DNA from: Elusimicrobia bacterium CG1_02_37_114
Lineage (GTDB): Bacteria > Elusimicrobiota > Endomicrobiia > CG1-02-37-114
Length of the DNA: 50,710 nucleotides
NCBI GenBank assembly: GCA_001871125.1
Contig: MNXB01000120.1
Span: 1 to 50,710 of the forward strand
Direction of reading: 5' to 3'
Both the position numbers and the translations under genes were made by a program. The notes beneath the pieces were generated by a model, which was given only the letters and a program-made list of their open reading frames with translations, made no database searches and was not told the origin of the DNA. Position 1 is the first letter of the stretch. The number at the start of each line of letters is the position of its first letter. Below, piece after piece: positions 25,450 through 32,824 of the stretch.

Positions 25450-25508
25450 TTGACAAAAGCGATAAAATGATATATACTATTTTTACATAAATGTTAAAAA
25501 AGTATATA
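25450..25508 (+). promoter_or_regulatory. Promoter with large inverted repeat ahead of the ATPase
   Basis: TTGACA (25450-25455), 17 bases, TATACT (25473-25478). Covering the -10 is an 18-bp imperfect inverted repeat (25471-25488 and 25491-25508; 16 of 18 positions pair, loop AA) with outer arms TATATACT/AGTATATA. A regulator, possibly the gene product or a partner, could bind here. Confidence 0.65.
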
Positions 25509-25518
25509 TGGAGAGCGT

Positions 25519-26808
25519 GTGAAATATATCCATCGTTTGCTATCAGATAAGTTGGAAAGAGGATTTAAAAATAACCGTATCATCATTATTACCGGCAGCA
25601 GACAAGTGGGCAAAACTACGGTTATGGAGATGTACAAGAATATCATTCCTAAAGGATATCTACAATTTTATTTCAATTTAGAAGAAGTATTCAGTTTAAA
25701 TATCTGTCAGAATATTGATAATTTAAAATCCTATTTACGGGATAATGGTGCAGATATAGAAAAAGAAAAAATATTTCTCATTATAGACGAATTCCAGTAT
25801 ATAAAAAATGCTACAAAATTGTTTAAAATACTTTACGACCTGTTTCCACAGGTAAAAATACTGGCCTCGGGTTCCTCATCAATAGAAATACAGAAACATT
25901 TAAAAGAATCGCTTGCGGGCAGAAAACGGGTTTATCCTTTATATCCTTTAAGTTTTGAAGAATTCGTCAGATTTAAAAGTGAAAAAAGTTATACTCAATA
26001 TGTTAAATTGGAATTCCCCAAAATTTCACAGTCCTTAAATGAAATATATAACAAAAATTATCTGGAAGATTATCTTATTTATGGTGGTTATCCTAAAGTA
26101 ACATTACTACACAATAAAACAGAAAAGATAGAAGAACTGGAGGATATATATAATTCCTATATCCAGAAGGATATAAAATCCCTTATAAAAGGCGAGGATA
26201 TATCAACATACAACAATCTGCTTAAAATATTAGCTTCCCAAATAGGTAATTTACTCAATGTAAACGAACTATCTAATACACTTAAAACGGGACGTCGTCA
26301 AATATTGAAATATTTAGATGTTCTGGAACAGACTTTTATTATTAAATTATTGTATCCTTTCCATTCTAATAAACGGACGGAAATAAGCAAAATGCCAAAA
26401 CTTTATTTATTAGATAACGGTATTATAAATCTTAGTCTGAAAAATTTCGGCCAGATTGATTATCGGCCTAATTTAGGCAGTTACATAGAAAATTTTATTT
26501 TCGATGAAATTGTAAAATACAAACCCATTCACTATGAAATTTATTTCTGGAGGACAAAACTTGGCACGGAGATAGATTTTATATTACAGGGTGACGATGA
26601 ATTAATTCCTATTGAGGTTAAATGGCAGAATATTACCAAACCAATATTACCTAAAAATCTAATATCTTTTTTTGACATGCACAAGAATATCAAAAGAGCT
26701 GTGATAGTTACACGATTATTTTCTGGAAAAGCACAAAAAGAAGGGAAAAATATCTATTTCATCCCGGCAGTTATTTTTAATAAATTTATAAAAGGATTGG
26801 ATTTTTAA
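25519..26808 (+). CDS. AAA ATPase with DUF4143 domain
   Basis: A 429-residue orphan ATPase of the AAA_14/DUF4143 kind. Walker A is IIIITGSRQVGKTTVM near residues 20-35, Walker B FLIIDEFQYIK, and sensor-like ILASGSSSIEIQK. Then come YPLSFEEFV and, in the DUF4143 half, KLYLLDNGIIN and FWRTKLGTEIDFIL..PIEVKW, a PD-(D/E)xK nuclease-like pattern. The start is GTG at 25519 with GGAGAG upstream. Its last codons (FIKGLDF) and stop lie in a repeat that also ends the HEPN gene downstream. Such ATPases are mobile and of unknown role. Confidence 0.85.
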   Translation: MKYIHRLLSDKLERGFKNNRIIIITGSRQVGKTTVMEMYKNIIPKGYLQFYFNLEEVFSLNICQNIDNLKSYLRDNGADIEKEKIFLIIDEFQYIKNATKLFKILYDLFPQVKILASGSSSIEIQKHLKESLAGRKRVYPLYPLSFEEFVRFKSEKSYTQYVKLEFPKISQSLNEIYNKNYLEDYLIYGGYPKVTLLHNKTEKIEELEDIYNSYIQKDIKSLIKGEDISTYNNLLKILASQIGNLLNVNELSNTLKTGRRQILKYLDVLEQTFIIKLLYPFHSNKRTEISKMPKLYLLDNGIINLSLKNFGQIDYRPNLGSYIENFIFDEIVKYKPIHYEIYFWRTKLGTEIDFILQGDDELIPIEVKWQNITKPILPKNLISFFDMHKNIKRAVIVTRLFSGKAQKEGKNIYFIPAVIFNKFIKGLDF

Positions 26809-26853
26809 ACAGAATTGGGGAGTTGGTAAGTCGGTTTCAAGAGGGATTGGAAC
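26782..26853 (+). repeat. Gene-end repeat, copy 1
   Basis: The 72-base stretch starting AAATTTATAAAAGGATTGGA and ending CAAGAGGGATTGGAAC closely matches 27592-27669. The copies differ by a 6-base insertion and a few substitutions. It contains the last seven codons and the stop of the ATPase gene. A third, diverged copy lies at 25384-25430. Confidence 0.85.
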
Positions 26854-26899
26854 CGTAAAGAAAAGTTAAGGAGTCAAATTTACAGATATGGAGGTCAGT

Positions 26900-27217
26900 A
26901 TGAGACCTAAGGATTTAGAAATAGCGAAAGAACTCAAGGATAGACTGTCTGGGGTCGTCCAATTAATTGATTTCAGGGTATTTGGCTCAAGGGCAAGGGG
27001 AGATACTGATGAATATTCTGACATGGATGTCTTTTTGGAAGTTGAATCGCTTAATGAGGAACTGAAAGAGAAGATTGCTGACATTGTATGGGATGTTGGC
27101 TTTGAGCATTTTATTGTAATTTCGCCACTGATATTTACGAGAGACGAAATAGAGAAAACACCATTGAAGGCATCCCCAATAGTAAGAAATATTGTTGAGG
27201 AGGGTTTAAGGATATGA
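26900..27217 (+). CDS. Minimal nucleotidyltransferase (MNT), antitoxin of an MNT/HEPN pair
   Basis: A small Pol-beta-type nucleotidyltransferase with VFGSRARGDTDEYSDMDVFL, in which GSxAxGxxxxxSDxD carries the metal-binding aspartates. The start at 26900 is preferred over 26888 because GGAGG sits 4 bases before it, leaving 105 residues. It overlaps the following HEPN gene in ATGA. In type VII toxin-antitoxin modules the MNT antitoxin AMPylates the HEPN ribonuclease and silences it; that role is inferred from the pairing. Confidence 0.85.
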   Translation: MRPKDLEIAKELKDRLSGVVQLIDFRVFGSRARGDTDEYSDMDVFLEVESLNEELKEKIADIVWDVGFEHFIVISPLIFTRDEIEKTPLKASPIVRNIVEEGLRI

Positions 27218-27624
27218 CTGATAAACAAACACTTTTTACCTATCGACTAAAACAAGCAGAAGAAACTCTCTATGACTGTGAAAAAATGTTACAAAACAAT
27301 CTCAGTCCACGGTCCATTACCAATAGGGCATACTATTCTATGTTTTATACAGTATTGGCCCTGTTTTTGAACACGGATACAAACTTGAGAACATCCAAAC
27401 ATGCAGGCGTCATATCCATCTTTGATAGAGAGTTTATTCATACAGGAAAGATTGATAAATACTATTCAAAAATACTTCATAAGATGTTTGATATTAGGCA
27501 GGAGGGCGATTATAAAGAATATGTTAAGTTAACAGCCGAAGACTCCGATAGGTCTGTTAAACTCGCGAGGGAGTTCTTAGAAGGCATTAAGAAATTTATA
27601 AAAGGATTGGATAAAGGTTTTTAA
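27214..27624 (+). CDS. HEPN domain protein (UPF0332-like), toxin of the MNT/HEPN pair
   Basis: A 136-residue helical protein coupled to the MNT gene. SPRSITNRAYYSMFYTVLAL is the first HEPN helix pair, and KMFDIRQEGDYKEYV is the R-x-x-x-D-Y region seen in UPF0332-type HEPN proteins. The catalytic Rx4-6H motif of active HEPN RNases is not clearly present; the Arg of RQEGDY may take part. The last codons (FIKGLDKGF) lie in the same repeat that ends the ATPase gene, so the native C-terminus may have been replaced. Confidence 0.8.
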   Translation: MTDKQTLFTYRLKQAEETLYDCEKMLQNNLSPRSITNRAYYSMFYTVLALFLNTDTNLRTSKHAGVISIFDREFIHTGKIDKYYSKILHKMFDIRQEGDYKEYVKLTAEDSDRSVKLAREFLEGIKKFIKGLDKGF

Positions 27625-27669
27625 ACAGAACCGGGGAATTGGGAAGTCGGTTTCAAGAGGGATTGGAAC
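27592..27669 (+). repeat. Gene-end repeat, copy 2
   Basis: Seventy-eight bases matching 26782-26853, with six extra bases (AAAGGT) in the coding part. It supplies the last codons and stop of the HEPN gene and then runs 45 bases beyond it. Confidence 0.85.
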
Positions 27670-27698
27670 AGTTGTGGGATCAGCAAAGTAACGGATTC

Positions 27699-27748
27699 TT
27701 GACTTTGTTGTAAATATTTACTACAATTGTTGTAAACATATACTACAA
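27699..27748 (+). promoter_or_regulatory. Promoter with two tandem palindromic operators
   Basis: TTGACT (27699-27704), 17 bases, TACAAT (27722-27727). Two tandem 22-bp units, 27705-27726 and 27727-27748, both run TTGTTGTAAA..ACTACAA around a GTAAATATTTAC-like dyad. They fill the spacer, the -10 and the whole leader up to the A of the start codon. This is a clear design for repression, most simply by the HTH protein encoded next. Confidence 0.75.
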
Positions 27749-28335
27749 TGAAAGCATTTCAATTCACAAATTCAATATTACGAAAAAAACTTATATCGTA
27801 CTTTTTCTCAAATCCTGACTCTGAGTACTATCTGAGGGAAATTGCCTCAATGTTGGGGCTTGACCCGGGGAACCTTTCTAAAGAACTTACCGAATTAGAG
27901 AAAGATGGTGTTTTTATTTCTCATGTGCGTGGCCGGATAAAATTATATAGACTTAATAAAAATTATTCTTTTTTCAATGAGTTAAAAATTATTGTTTCCA
28001 AAAGTATTGGTATTGAAGGCAGTATTCGTAATGTTTTAGAGAAAATTGAGCGTATAGAAATAGCCATTATATATGGGTCGTTTGCTTCAGGTAAAGAAAC
28101 ATCGGATTCTGATATTGATGTTTTTATCATAGGAAATCCTGATGATAATATCCTGAATAAAAAAATTTCAAAAATTGAAAAAGATATTGGCAGAGAAATA
28201 AATTATATTGTATGGCCAAGAAAAGAAGTTGAGAAAAAGTTAAGGGAAAAGAATTCATTTTTAAAAGAAATATTCACTAGTAGAAAGATATTTCTAGTAG
28301 GCACGGAAAATGAACTTAAAAAGTTATATAGATAA
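27748..28335 (+). CDS. Winged-helix plus nucleotidyltransferase protein
   Basis: A 195-residue protein with two domains. Residues 1-70 form a winged helix (YYLREIASMLGLDPGNLSKE, LEKDGVFISHVRGRIKLYRL). Residues about 100-185 are a minimal nucleotidyltransferase with AIIYGSFASGKETSDSDIDVFI, keeping both metal aspartates. The tandem dyads immediately upstream suggest that it represses itself. Normally a HEPN gene follows such an ORF; here only a frameshifted remnant overlaps its end (28310-28410). There is no Shine-Dalgarno. Confidence 0.85.
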   Translation: MKAFQFTNSILRKKLISYFFSNPDSEYYLREIASMLGLDPGNLSKELTELEKDGVFISHVRGRIKLYRLNKNYSFFNELKIIVSKSIGIEGSIRNVLEKIERIEIAIIYGSFASGKETSDSDIDVFIIGNPDDNILNKKISKIEKDIGREINYIVWPRKEVEKKLREKNSFLKEIFTSRKIFLVGTENELKKLYR

Positions 28336-28410
28336 TGGAAAATTAAAAGAGTAGCTATTAAAAATGCAAAAGAACTGATTCTTAAAATTGAAAAGAAAAC
28401 AATAAAATAA
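28310..28410 (+). pseudogene. Broken HEPN-type partner gene
   Basis: From the ATG at 28310 the reading is MNLKSYIDNGKLKE then TAG. In the next frame the text continues VAIKNAKELILKIEKKTIK to TAA 28408. The join reads like the start of a HEPN protein of the kind that follows HTH-nucleotidyltransferases. The rest is missing. The start overlaps the end of the upstream gene as coupled pairs do. Confidence 0.55.
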
Positions 28411-28418
28411 GGATTTGT

Positions 28419-28592
28419 ATGCAGATTATATTAAATACTTACGGTTCATATCTCCAGGTTAAAGATGGTTGCTTTCAGGTAAAAACCGAAGATAAGCATT
28501 GTGACATTTCTGTTAAGAAAATATCATCAATACTTATAACAACCGGGGCAGTCAACGAGAGAGTTCTATTAAAACAAGGATTGAAACCTTAA
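28419..28592 (+). pseudogene. cas1 5' fragment fused to a CRISPR repeat
   Basis: ATG at 28419 opens 57 codons. The first 44 read as the Cas1 N-terminal beta domain (MQIILNTYGSYLQVKDGCF, KKISSILITTGA). The remaining codons are simply the CRISPR repeat at 28551-28587 read in frame, followed by TAA. The catalytic C-terminal integrase domain of Cas1, all of cas2 and the interference genes are absent. A deletion joining cas1 codon 44 to an array repeat explains this. Confidence 0.75.
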
Positions 28593-28792
28593 TATCAGTG
28601 ATAGATATGGGACTCAAATAAAATTCGGAAAACCAGATTAGTTTTTGTTATTATAAAACATAATATTTGACATATTGCTTTCTTGATATTATAATAGTAT
28701 CAGGTATATATGATTAGTAATTTTTAAGTATAAGTTGCTGGGCAGGATGCGCAAGGTCAGCGAGAGAATTCCATTAAAACAAGGATTGAAAC
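28551..28792 (+). CRISPR. Two relic CRISPR repeats flanking a leader-like segment
   Basis: Two 37-nt repeats at 28551-28587 and 28756-28792 differ at 3 positions (consensus GTCARCGAGAGARTTCY then ATTAAAACAAGGATTGAAAC). The ATTGAAAC end is typical of type I/III repeats. The 168 bases between are too long for a spacer; they are AT-rich and hold a consensus promoter, so they look like a leader. No further repeat follows. The locus is a dead remnant. Confidence 0.75.
28667..28695 (+). promoter_or_regulatory. Perfect sigma-70 promoter in the CRISPR leader-like region
   Basis: TTGACA (28667-28672), exactly 17 bases, TATAAT (28690-28695). It points toward the second CRISPR repeat and tyrA, so a former CRISPR leader promoter may now drive the tyrA-plsC-ispH-rpsA genes. 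Confidence 0.7.
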
Positions 28793-28867
28793 GGGAAATT
28801 GAATTTTTGTTGAATGTTGCCGAGTAGGTCCCCGTGGGAAGACCTGACCCCAAACCAAATACAAGAA

Positions 28868-29749
28868 ATGAAAACAATAAGTATAATAGGTGTAGGGTTA
28901 ATTGGCGGCTCCATAGGCAGGGCTCTAAGGAAAACAAAAACCTGGAAGGGTGACAGGCTCAGAGTCATTGGCGTTGGGCGACACATTGAGAAGTTAAAGT
29001 TAGCGAAAAGACTTGGTGCTGTTGACGAATGGACAACTGATTTTGCTGACGGGACAAAAGATGCAGATATAATTTTTGTTGCAACACCTGTTGACAAAAT
29101 TGTCCCCATAATAAAAAGAATTTCGCCACACCTAAAAGATAAGGCAATCGTAACAGATGTTGGCAGTGTAAAGAATTCCCTGGTTAATGATGCAGAAAAA
29201 GTTCACAAGTTTTTTGTTGGTTCGCATCCCCTCGCAGGCTCAGAGAAAACAAGTGTCAGGTATTCATGTCCAGACCTGTTTAAGGGTGCAAACGTAGTTA
29301 TCACTCCTACAAAATTTTCTGACAAAAATGCAATTAAAACAATAAAAAACTTATGGGAATTTATTGGCGCAAAAGTGCTGTTTATGTCACCTGAAAAACA
29401 TGATAAACTCATTGCTTACACAAGTCATCTTCCACATATACTTTCTGCATCTCTGATTAATACGGTATCAAATTTAAACAAGAAAGATAAAAGAGTGAAT
29501 AAACTTCTTGCAGGGTCCTTCAGGGATATAACAAGAATAAGTGATTCTGACCCTTCAGGATGGTCCGTAATATGTTTTAGTAACAGACAACAACTCAGTA
29601 AATCAATAAAATCTTTTATAAAAACTCTTCAAGGAATTGAGAAGGATATTGTGTCGATAAAAAAATTATACAGATTTTTTCTCCAGTCTAAACATAACAG
29701 ATGGCAACTTTTAGAATCAAACCAGAAGAAAACATTCATCAATCATTAA
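28868..29749 (+). CDS. tyrA: Prephenate dehydrogenase
   Basis: Oxidative decarboxylation of prephenate in tyrosine synthesis. ISIIGVGLIGGSIGRALRK is the NAD-binding Rossmann loop, followed by FVATPVDKI, VTDVGSVK and GSHPLAGSEKTSV. The ATG at 28868 was chosen; an upstream reading from 28814 only adds leader sequence next to the CRISPR relic. This gives 293 residues. The end overlaps plsC by 49 bases. In many bacteria tyrA-aroA-cmk-plsC-ispH-rpsA is one operon; aroA and cmk are missing here. Confidence 0.93.
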   Translation: MKTISIIGVGLIGGSIGRALRKTKTWKGDRLRVIGVGRHIEKLKLAKRLGAVDEWTTDFADGTKDADIIFVATPVDKIVPIIKRISPHLKDKAIVTDVGSVKNSLVNDAEKVHKFFVGSHPLAGSEKTSVRYSCPDLFKGANVVITPTKFSDKNAIKTIKNLWEFIGAKVLFMSPEKHDKLIAYTSHLPHILSASLINTVSNLNKKDKRVNKLLAGSFRDITRISDSDPSGWSVICFSNRQQLSKSIKSFIKTLQGIEKDIVSIKKLYRFFLQSKHNRWQLLESNQKKTFINH

Positions 29750-30336
29750 TAGACAAATTTTTTTACCGGACAGGCTGGTTGTTTTTCCGCATAGTTTATA
29801 CACTTTTCTGGCGGTTAAAAGTTGACGGTCTGGAAAATATACCAAAAAGGGGGGGCGCTATAATTGCTGCCAACCATATAAGTCTCGCTGACCCGCAACT
29901 TATTGGATGCACTTTATCACGACAAGTGTTCTACATGGCAAAAAAGGAACTGTTTGATATTCCAATATTCGGCTGGATTCTGCGCAGAGTAAATGCATTC
30001 CCTGTTAACCGTAATAAATCTGACCTGACAGCTATACGAATTGCAAAAAAAATACTTTCCCGGGGTGAATTATTACTTATGTTCCCCCAGGGAGGTAGAA
30101 GAAAAAACTATGAATCTGAAGTAAAGGAAGGCGTGGGTTTATTGTCATATATGGCACAGGTGCCAATTATACCGTGCTGTATAATCAATTCGGATAAAAT
30201 GAAAAAATTTCTGCCCTTATCGGTAATTTTCTCTAAACCAATTCCCCCCTCCGATAAAAATAGACGTAGCGTTTATACTGAATCGGCAAATAAAGTGGTG
30301 GAAGAAATTGAAAATTTGAAGAAGTCGTCCCTATGA
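29701..30336 (+). CDS. plsC: 1-acyl-sn-glycerol-3-phosphate acyltransferase
   Basis: Acylates lysophosphatidic acid in phospholipid synthesis. The 211-residue membrane-associated protein has the catalytic AANHISLADPQ (HxxxxD) near residues 55-65, RRVNAFPVNR, and FPQGGRRK in place of the usual FPEGTR, then VPIIPCCI. Length is normal. It overlaps tyrA by 49 bases and ispH by 4 (ATGA). The Glu-to-Gln change in the FPEG motif is unusual but occurs in a motif that varies between branches. Confidence 0.92.
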   Translation: MATFRIKPEENIHQSLIDKFFYRTGWLFFRIVYTLFWRLKVDGLENIPKRGGAIIAANHISLADPQLIGCTLSRQVFYMAKKELFDIPIFGWILRRVNAFPVNRNKSDLTAIRIAKKILSRGELLLMFPQGGRRKNYESEVKEGVGLLSYMAQVPIIPCCIINSDKMKKFLPLSVIFSKPIPPSDKNRRSVYTESANKVVEEIENLKKSSL

Positions 30337-31181
30337 AACTGATTGTTGCAAAGAAAGCAGGTTTTTGTTATGGTGTAAAAAAAGCCGTTGAACTGGCAGA
30401 AAAAACTTATGCAGAAAATTCTGAACCAATTTACAGTATCGGCCCGCTGATTCATAACAGGTTTGAAGTTCAAAGGTTAAGCAAGATAGGCATAAAACCC
30501 GTGTCGTCGGTAAATAAAGTTAAAAAAGGCACAATAATAATCAGGACACATGGTATACCCAGGAAACATGTATCGGAAGCAAAGAAGAAAAAATTAAACA
30601 TCATAGATGCCACCTGCCCTTTTGTCAAAAGAGTCCAGCACCTTGTGAAAGAACTTTCAAAAAAAAATTTCTATGTGCTGATTATAGGTGAAAAGGAACA
30701 TCCCGAAGTGAAAAGTTTAATCTCTTATGCTGAAAAACCCGTGAAAATCATTGAATCAATCAATGAAATAAGGGGGTTATCCGATGGAAAAAAAATAGCT
30801 GTCGTGAGTCAAACCACTCAATCACTGGAAAAGTTTAATCATATAATTAAAGGAATAAAATCAAAATATAAAAATGCCAAAATATTCAATACAATATGCA
30901 CGGCTGCTCTTGAGAGACAGGAAGAAGCGGAGAAAATAGCCCGGGAAGTTGATGTGGTGCTGATAATAGGCGGCAGAAATTCTGCAAATACAGCCCGCCT
31001 GGTCGATATATGCAAGAAACATACTATTACCTATCACATAGAGTCAGCGGAGGAAATCAATGACAGATGGTTTGATAATGTTCACTCTATAGGTATATTG
31101 GCAGGCGCATCAACACCTAAGTGGATAATAGACGCTGTTATATCACACATGAAAGGAAAGGATTGGTTATGGAAGATATAA
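30333..31181 (+). CDS. ispH: 4-hydroxy-3-methylbut-2-enyl diphosphate reductase
   Basis: Last step of the non-mevalonate pathway; an iron-sulfur reductase. All three cluster cysteines are present: GFCYGVKKAV (Cys 12), DATCPFVKRV (about 93) and NTICTAALERQ (about 189). IRTHGIPR and the GEKEHPEV histidine region are also present. The 282-residue length is normal. It is joined to plsC by ATGA and overlaps rpsA by 13 bases, an arrangement known from several phyla. Confidence 0.97.
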   Translation: MKLIVAKKAGFCYGVKKAVELAEKTYAENSEPIYSIGPLIHNRFEVQRLSKIGIKPVSSVNKVKKGTIIIRTHGIPRKHVSEAKKKKLNIIDATCPFVKRVQHLVKELSKKNFYVLIIGEKEHPEVKSLISYAEKPVKIIESINEIRGLSDGKKIAVVSQTTQSLEKFNHIIKGIKSKYKNAKIFNTICTAALERQEEAEKIAREVDVVLIIGGRNSANTARLVDICKKHTITYHIESAEEINDRWFDNVHSIGILAGASTPKWIIDAVISHMKGKDWLWKI

Positions 31182-32824
31182 AATTTGAAGACGCATTAAA
31201 AAATATTCAGGAACCGAAAGTTGGACAAATTATTAACGCCCAGATTGCCGGAATAAATTCAGAAGGAGTGTTTGTAAATATTGGAATGAAATCCGATGGT
31301 GTGATTTCAATAGAAGAATTTGGCACTGGAGGTGTGCCGGAAAAATTTAAACCAGGTATAGAAATCCCTGTTGTTCTGCTCAGGGTTAATTATCACGGAA
31401 ACCATATAGTTTCCTATAAACGTGCACGACAAAAGTCATCCTGGCATAAGATACAGAATATCTATAAAACAAGCGAACCCATTGAGGCGCAGGTAACAAA
31501 AAAAGTTAAAGGCGGATTTACGGTTGATATAGGAGTTGATGCGTTTTTGCCAATGTCTCAGCTAGACACAAAAACGGAAAACATAAAAGACATTTTAAAT
31601 AAAAAAATAAATGTCTTCGTTATTGAATTAGACGATAAAACAAAAAATGTCGTGGTATCACACAGGAAGTTTATTGAATTAGAAAAGAAACGCAACATAG
31701 AAAGAATATTTTCAGCCGTTAAACAGGATGATGTCATTGAAGGCAGGGTTGCAACCATAACGGACTTCGGTGCATTTATTGACATCGGCGGCGTGGATGG
31801 TTTAATTCATATAAGCGATCTTGCCTGGCATCGCGTGGAGAAAGTTAAAGACATTTTAAAACCAGGACAAAAGTTGAAAGTTAAAGTACTCAAAATTGAC
31901 GAAGAAAAACATAAAATCTCACTGGGGTTGAAACAATTAAAAGAAAATCCCTGGAATACCGTTGAACAAAAATACCCTGTTGACAGCACAGTAAGAGGTA
32001 AAGTGATTTCTATAACGGATTTCGGTGCATTTATAGAAATTGAGCCGGGAATTGAAGGGCTTTTACATATATCTGAACTTTCCTGGACTGACCAGATAAA
32101 ACACCCTAAAGAAATTGTTAAAGAAAATACTGAACTTGAATTAAAGGTAATACGGGTGGACCGCGAAAAAGAAAAATTGTCTCTTTCACTGAAAAAGATG
32201 CTGCCTAACCCCTGGGAAAAGGTCAAGGAGAACCATCCCCTGGGGACAAAAATTAAATGCAAAATCACAAGTATCGCTCCGTTTGGCGCGTTCGCAATGC
32301 TCCCGGAAGGAATTGAGGGATTGGTGCATTTAAATGATATCTTCTGGATGAGAAAAATAAAATATCCAAAAGAATTGTTTTCTGTCGGGCAGGAGATAGA
32401 AACAATTTTACTTGATGTCAATCCCGAACAGGGAAAAATAACGCTTTCAATAAAGCATTTATCCCAAGACCCTTTTGAAAAGTATGCTAAAGGTAAAATC
32501 ATTACCGGAATAGTTGAAAAAATAACTAATCGTGGAGCATTTGTCCTACTTGAAAATATAAAATTCAATGATTCTTTAGGAGAAAAAATTGAGGCTTTTC
32601 TGCACATATCCGAGATAACACTGGAGAAGGACAAGAATCTGAATGAACTGCTCAATATAGGACAGGAAATAGAGACAAAAGTCATAAAATCAGATAAGGA
32701 TTCGGGAAAGATTGACATATCAATAAGACGACTTGAATCGGACAGGGAACGCGAAGTCATAGACAAATATTCCAGAGTCCAGGCACCTAAATTAGGTGAA
32801 ATCCTTGAAGATAAAGATGAATAG
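31169..32824 (+). CDS. rpsA: Ribosomal protein bS1
   Basis: The mRNA-binding protein S1. The start at 31169 is preceded by GGAAAGG; an upstream ATG at 31121 lies within ispH and was dropped, leaving 551 residues. Six S1 repeats can be read in order, the clearest with VATITDFGAFIDIGGVDGLI, VISITDFGAFIEIEPGIEGL, ITSIAPFGAFAMLPEGIEGL and EKITNRGAFVLLENIKF. The length and repeat number match typical six-domain S1. Confidence 0.96.
   Translation: MEDIKFEDALKNIQEPKVGQIINAQIAGINSEGVFVNIGMKSDGVISIEEFGTGGVPEKFKPGIEIPVVLLRVNYHGNHIVSYKRARQKSSWHKIQNIYKTSEPIEAQVTKKVKGGFTVDIGVDAFLPMSQLDTKTENIKDILNKKINVFVIELDDKTKNVVVSHRKFIELEKKRNIERIFSAVKQDDVIEGRVATITDFGAFIDIGGVDGLIHISDLAWHRVEKVKDILKPGQKLKVKVLKIDEEKHKISLGLKQLKENPWNTVEQKYPVDSTVRGKVISITDFGAFIEIEPGIEGLLHISELSWTDQIKHPKEIVKENTELELKVIRVDREKEKLSLSLKKMLPNPWEKVKENHPLGTKIKCKITSIAPFGAFAMLPEGIEGLVHLNDIFWMRKIKYPKELFSVGQEIETILLDVNPEQGKITLSIKHLSQDPFEKYAKGKIITGIVEKITNRGAFVLLENIKFNDSLGEKIEAFLHISEITLEKDKNLNELLNIGQEIETKVIKSDKDSGKIDISIRRLESDREREVIDKYSRVQAPKLGEILEDKDE

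Noticed and set aside
26836-26853. CAAGAGGGATTGGAAC as CRISPR repeats because of the GATTGGAAC end
   Set aside because: The similarity to the real repeat (ATTGAAAC) is limited to a few bases, and the copies are part of a longer repeat that includes coding sequence.
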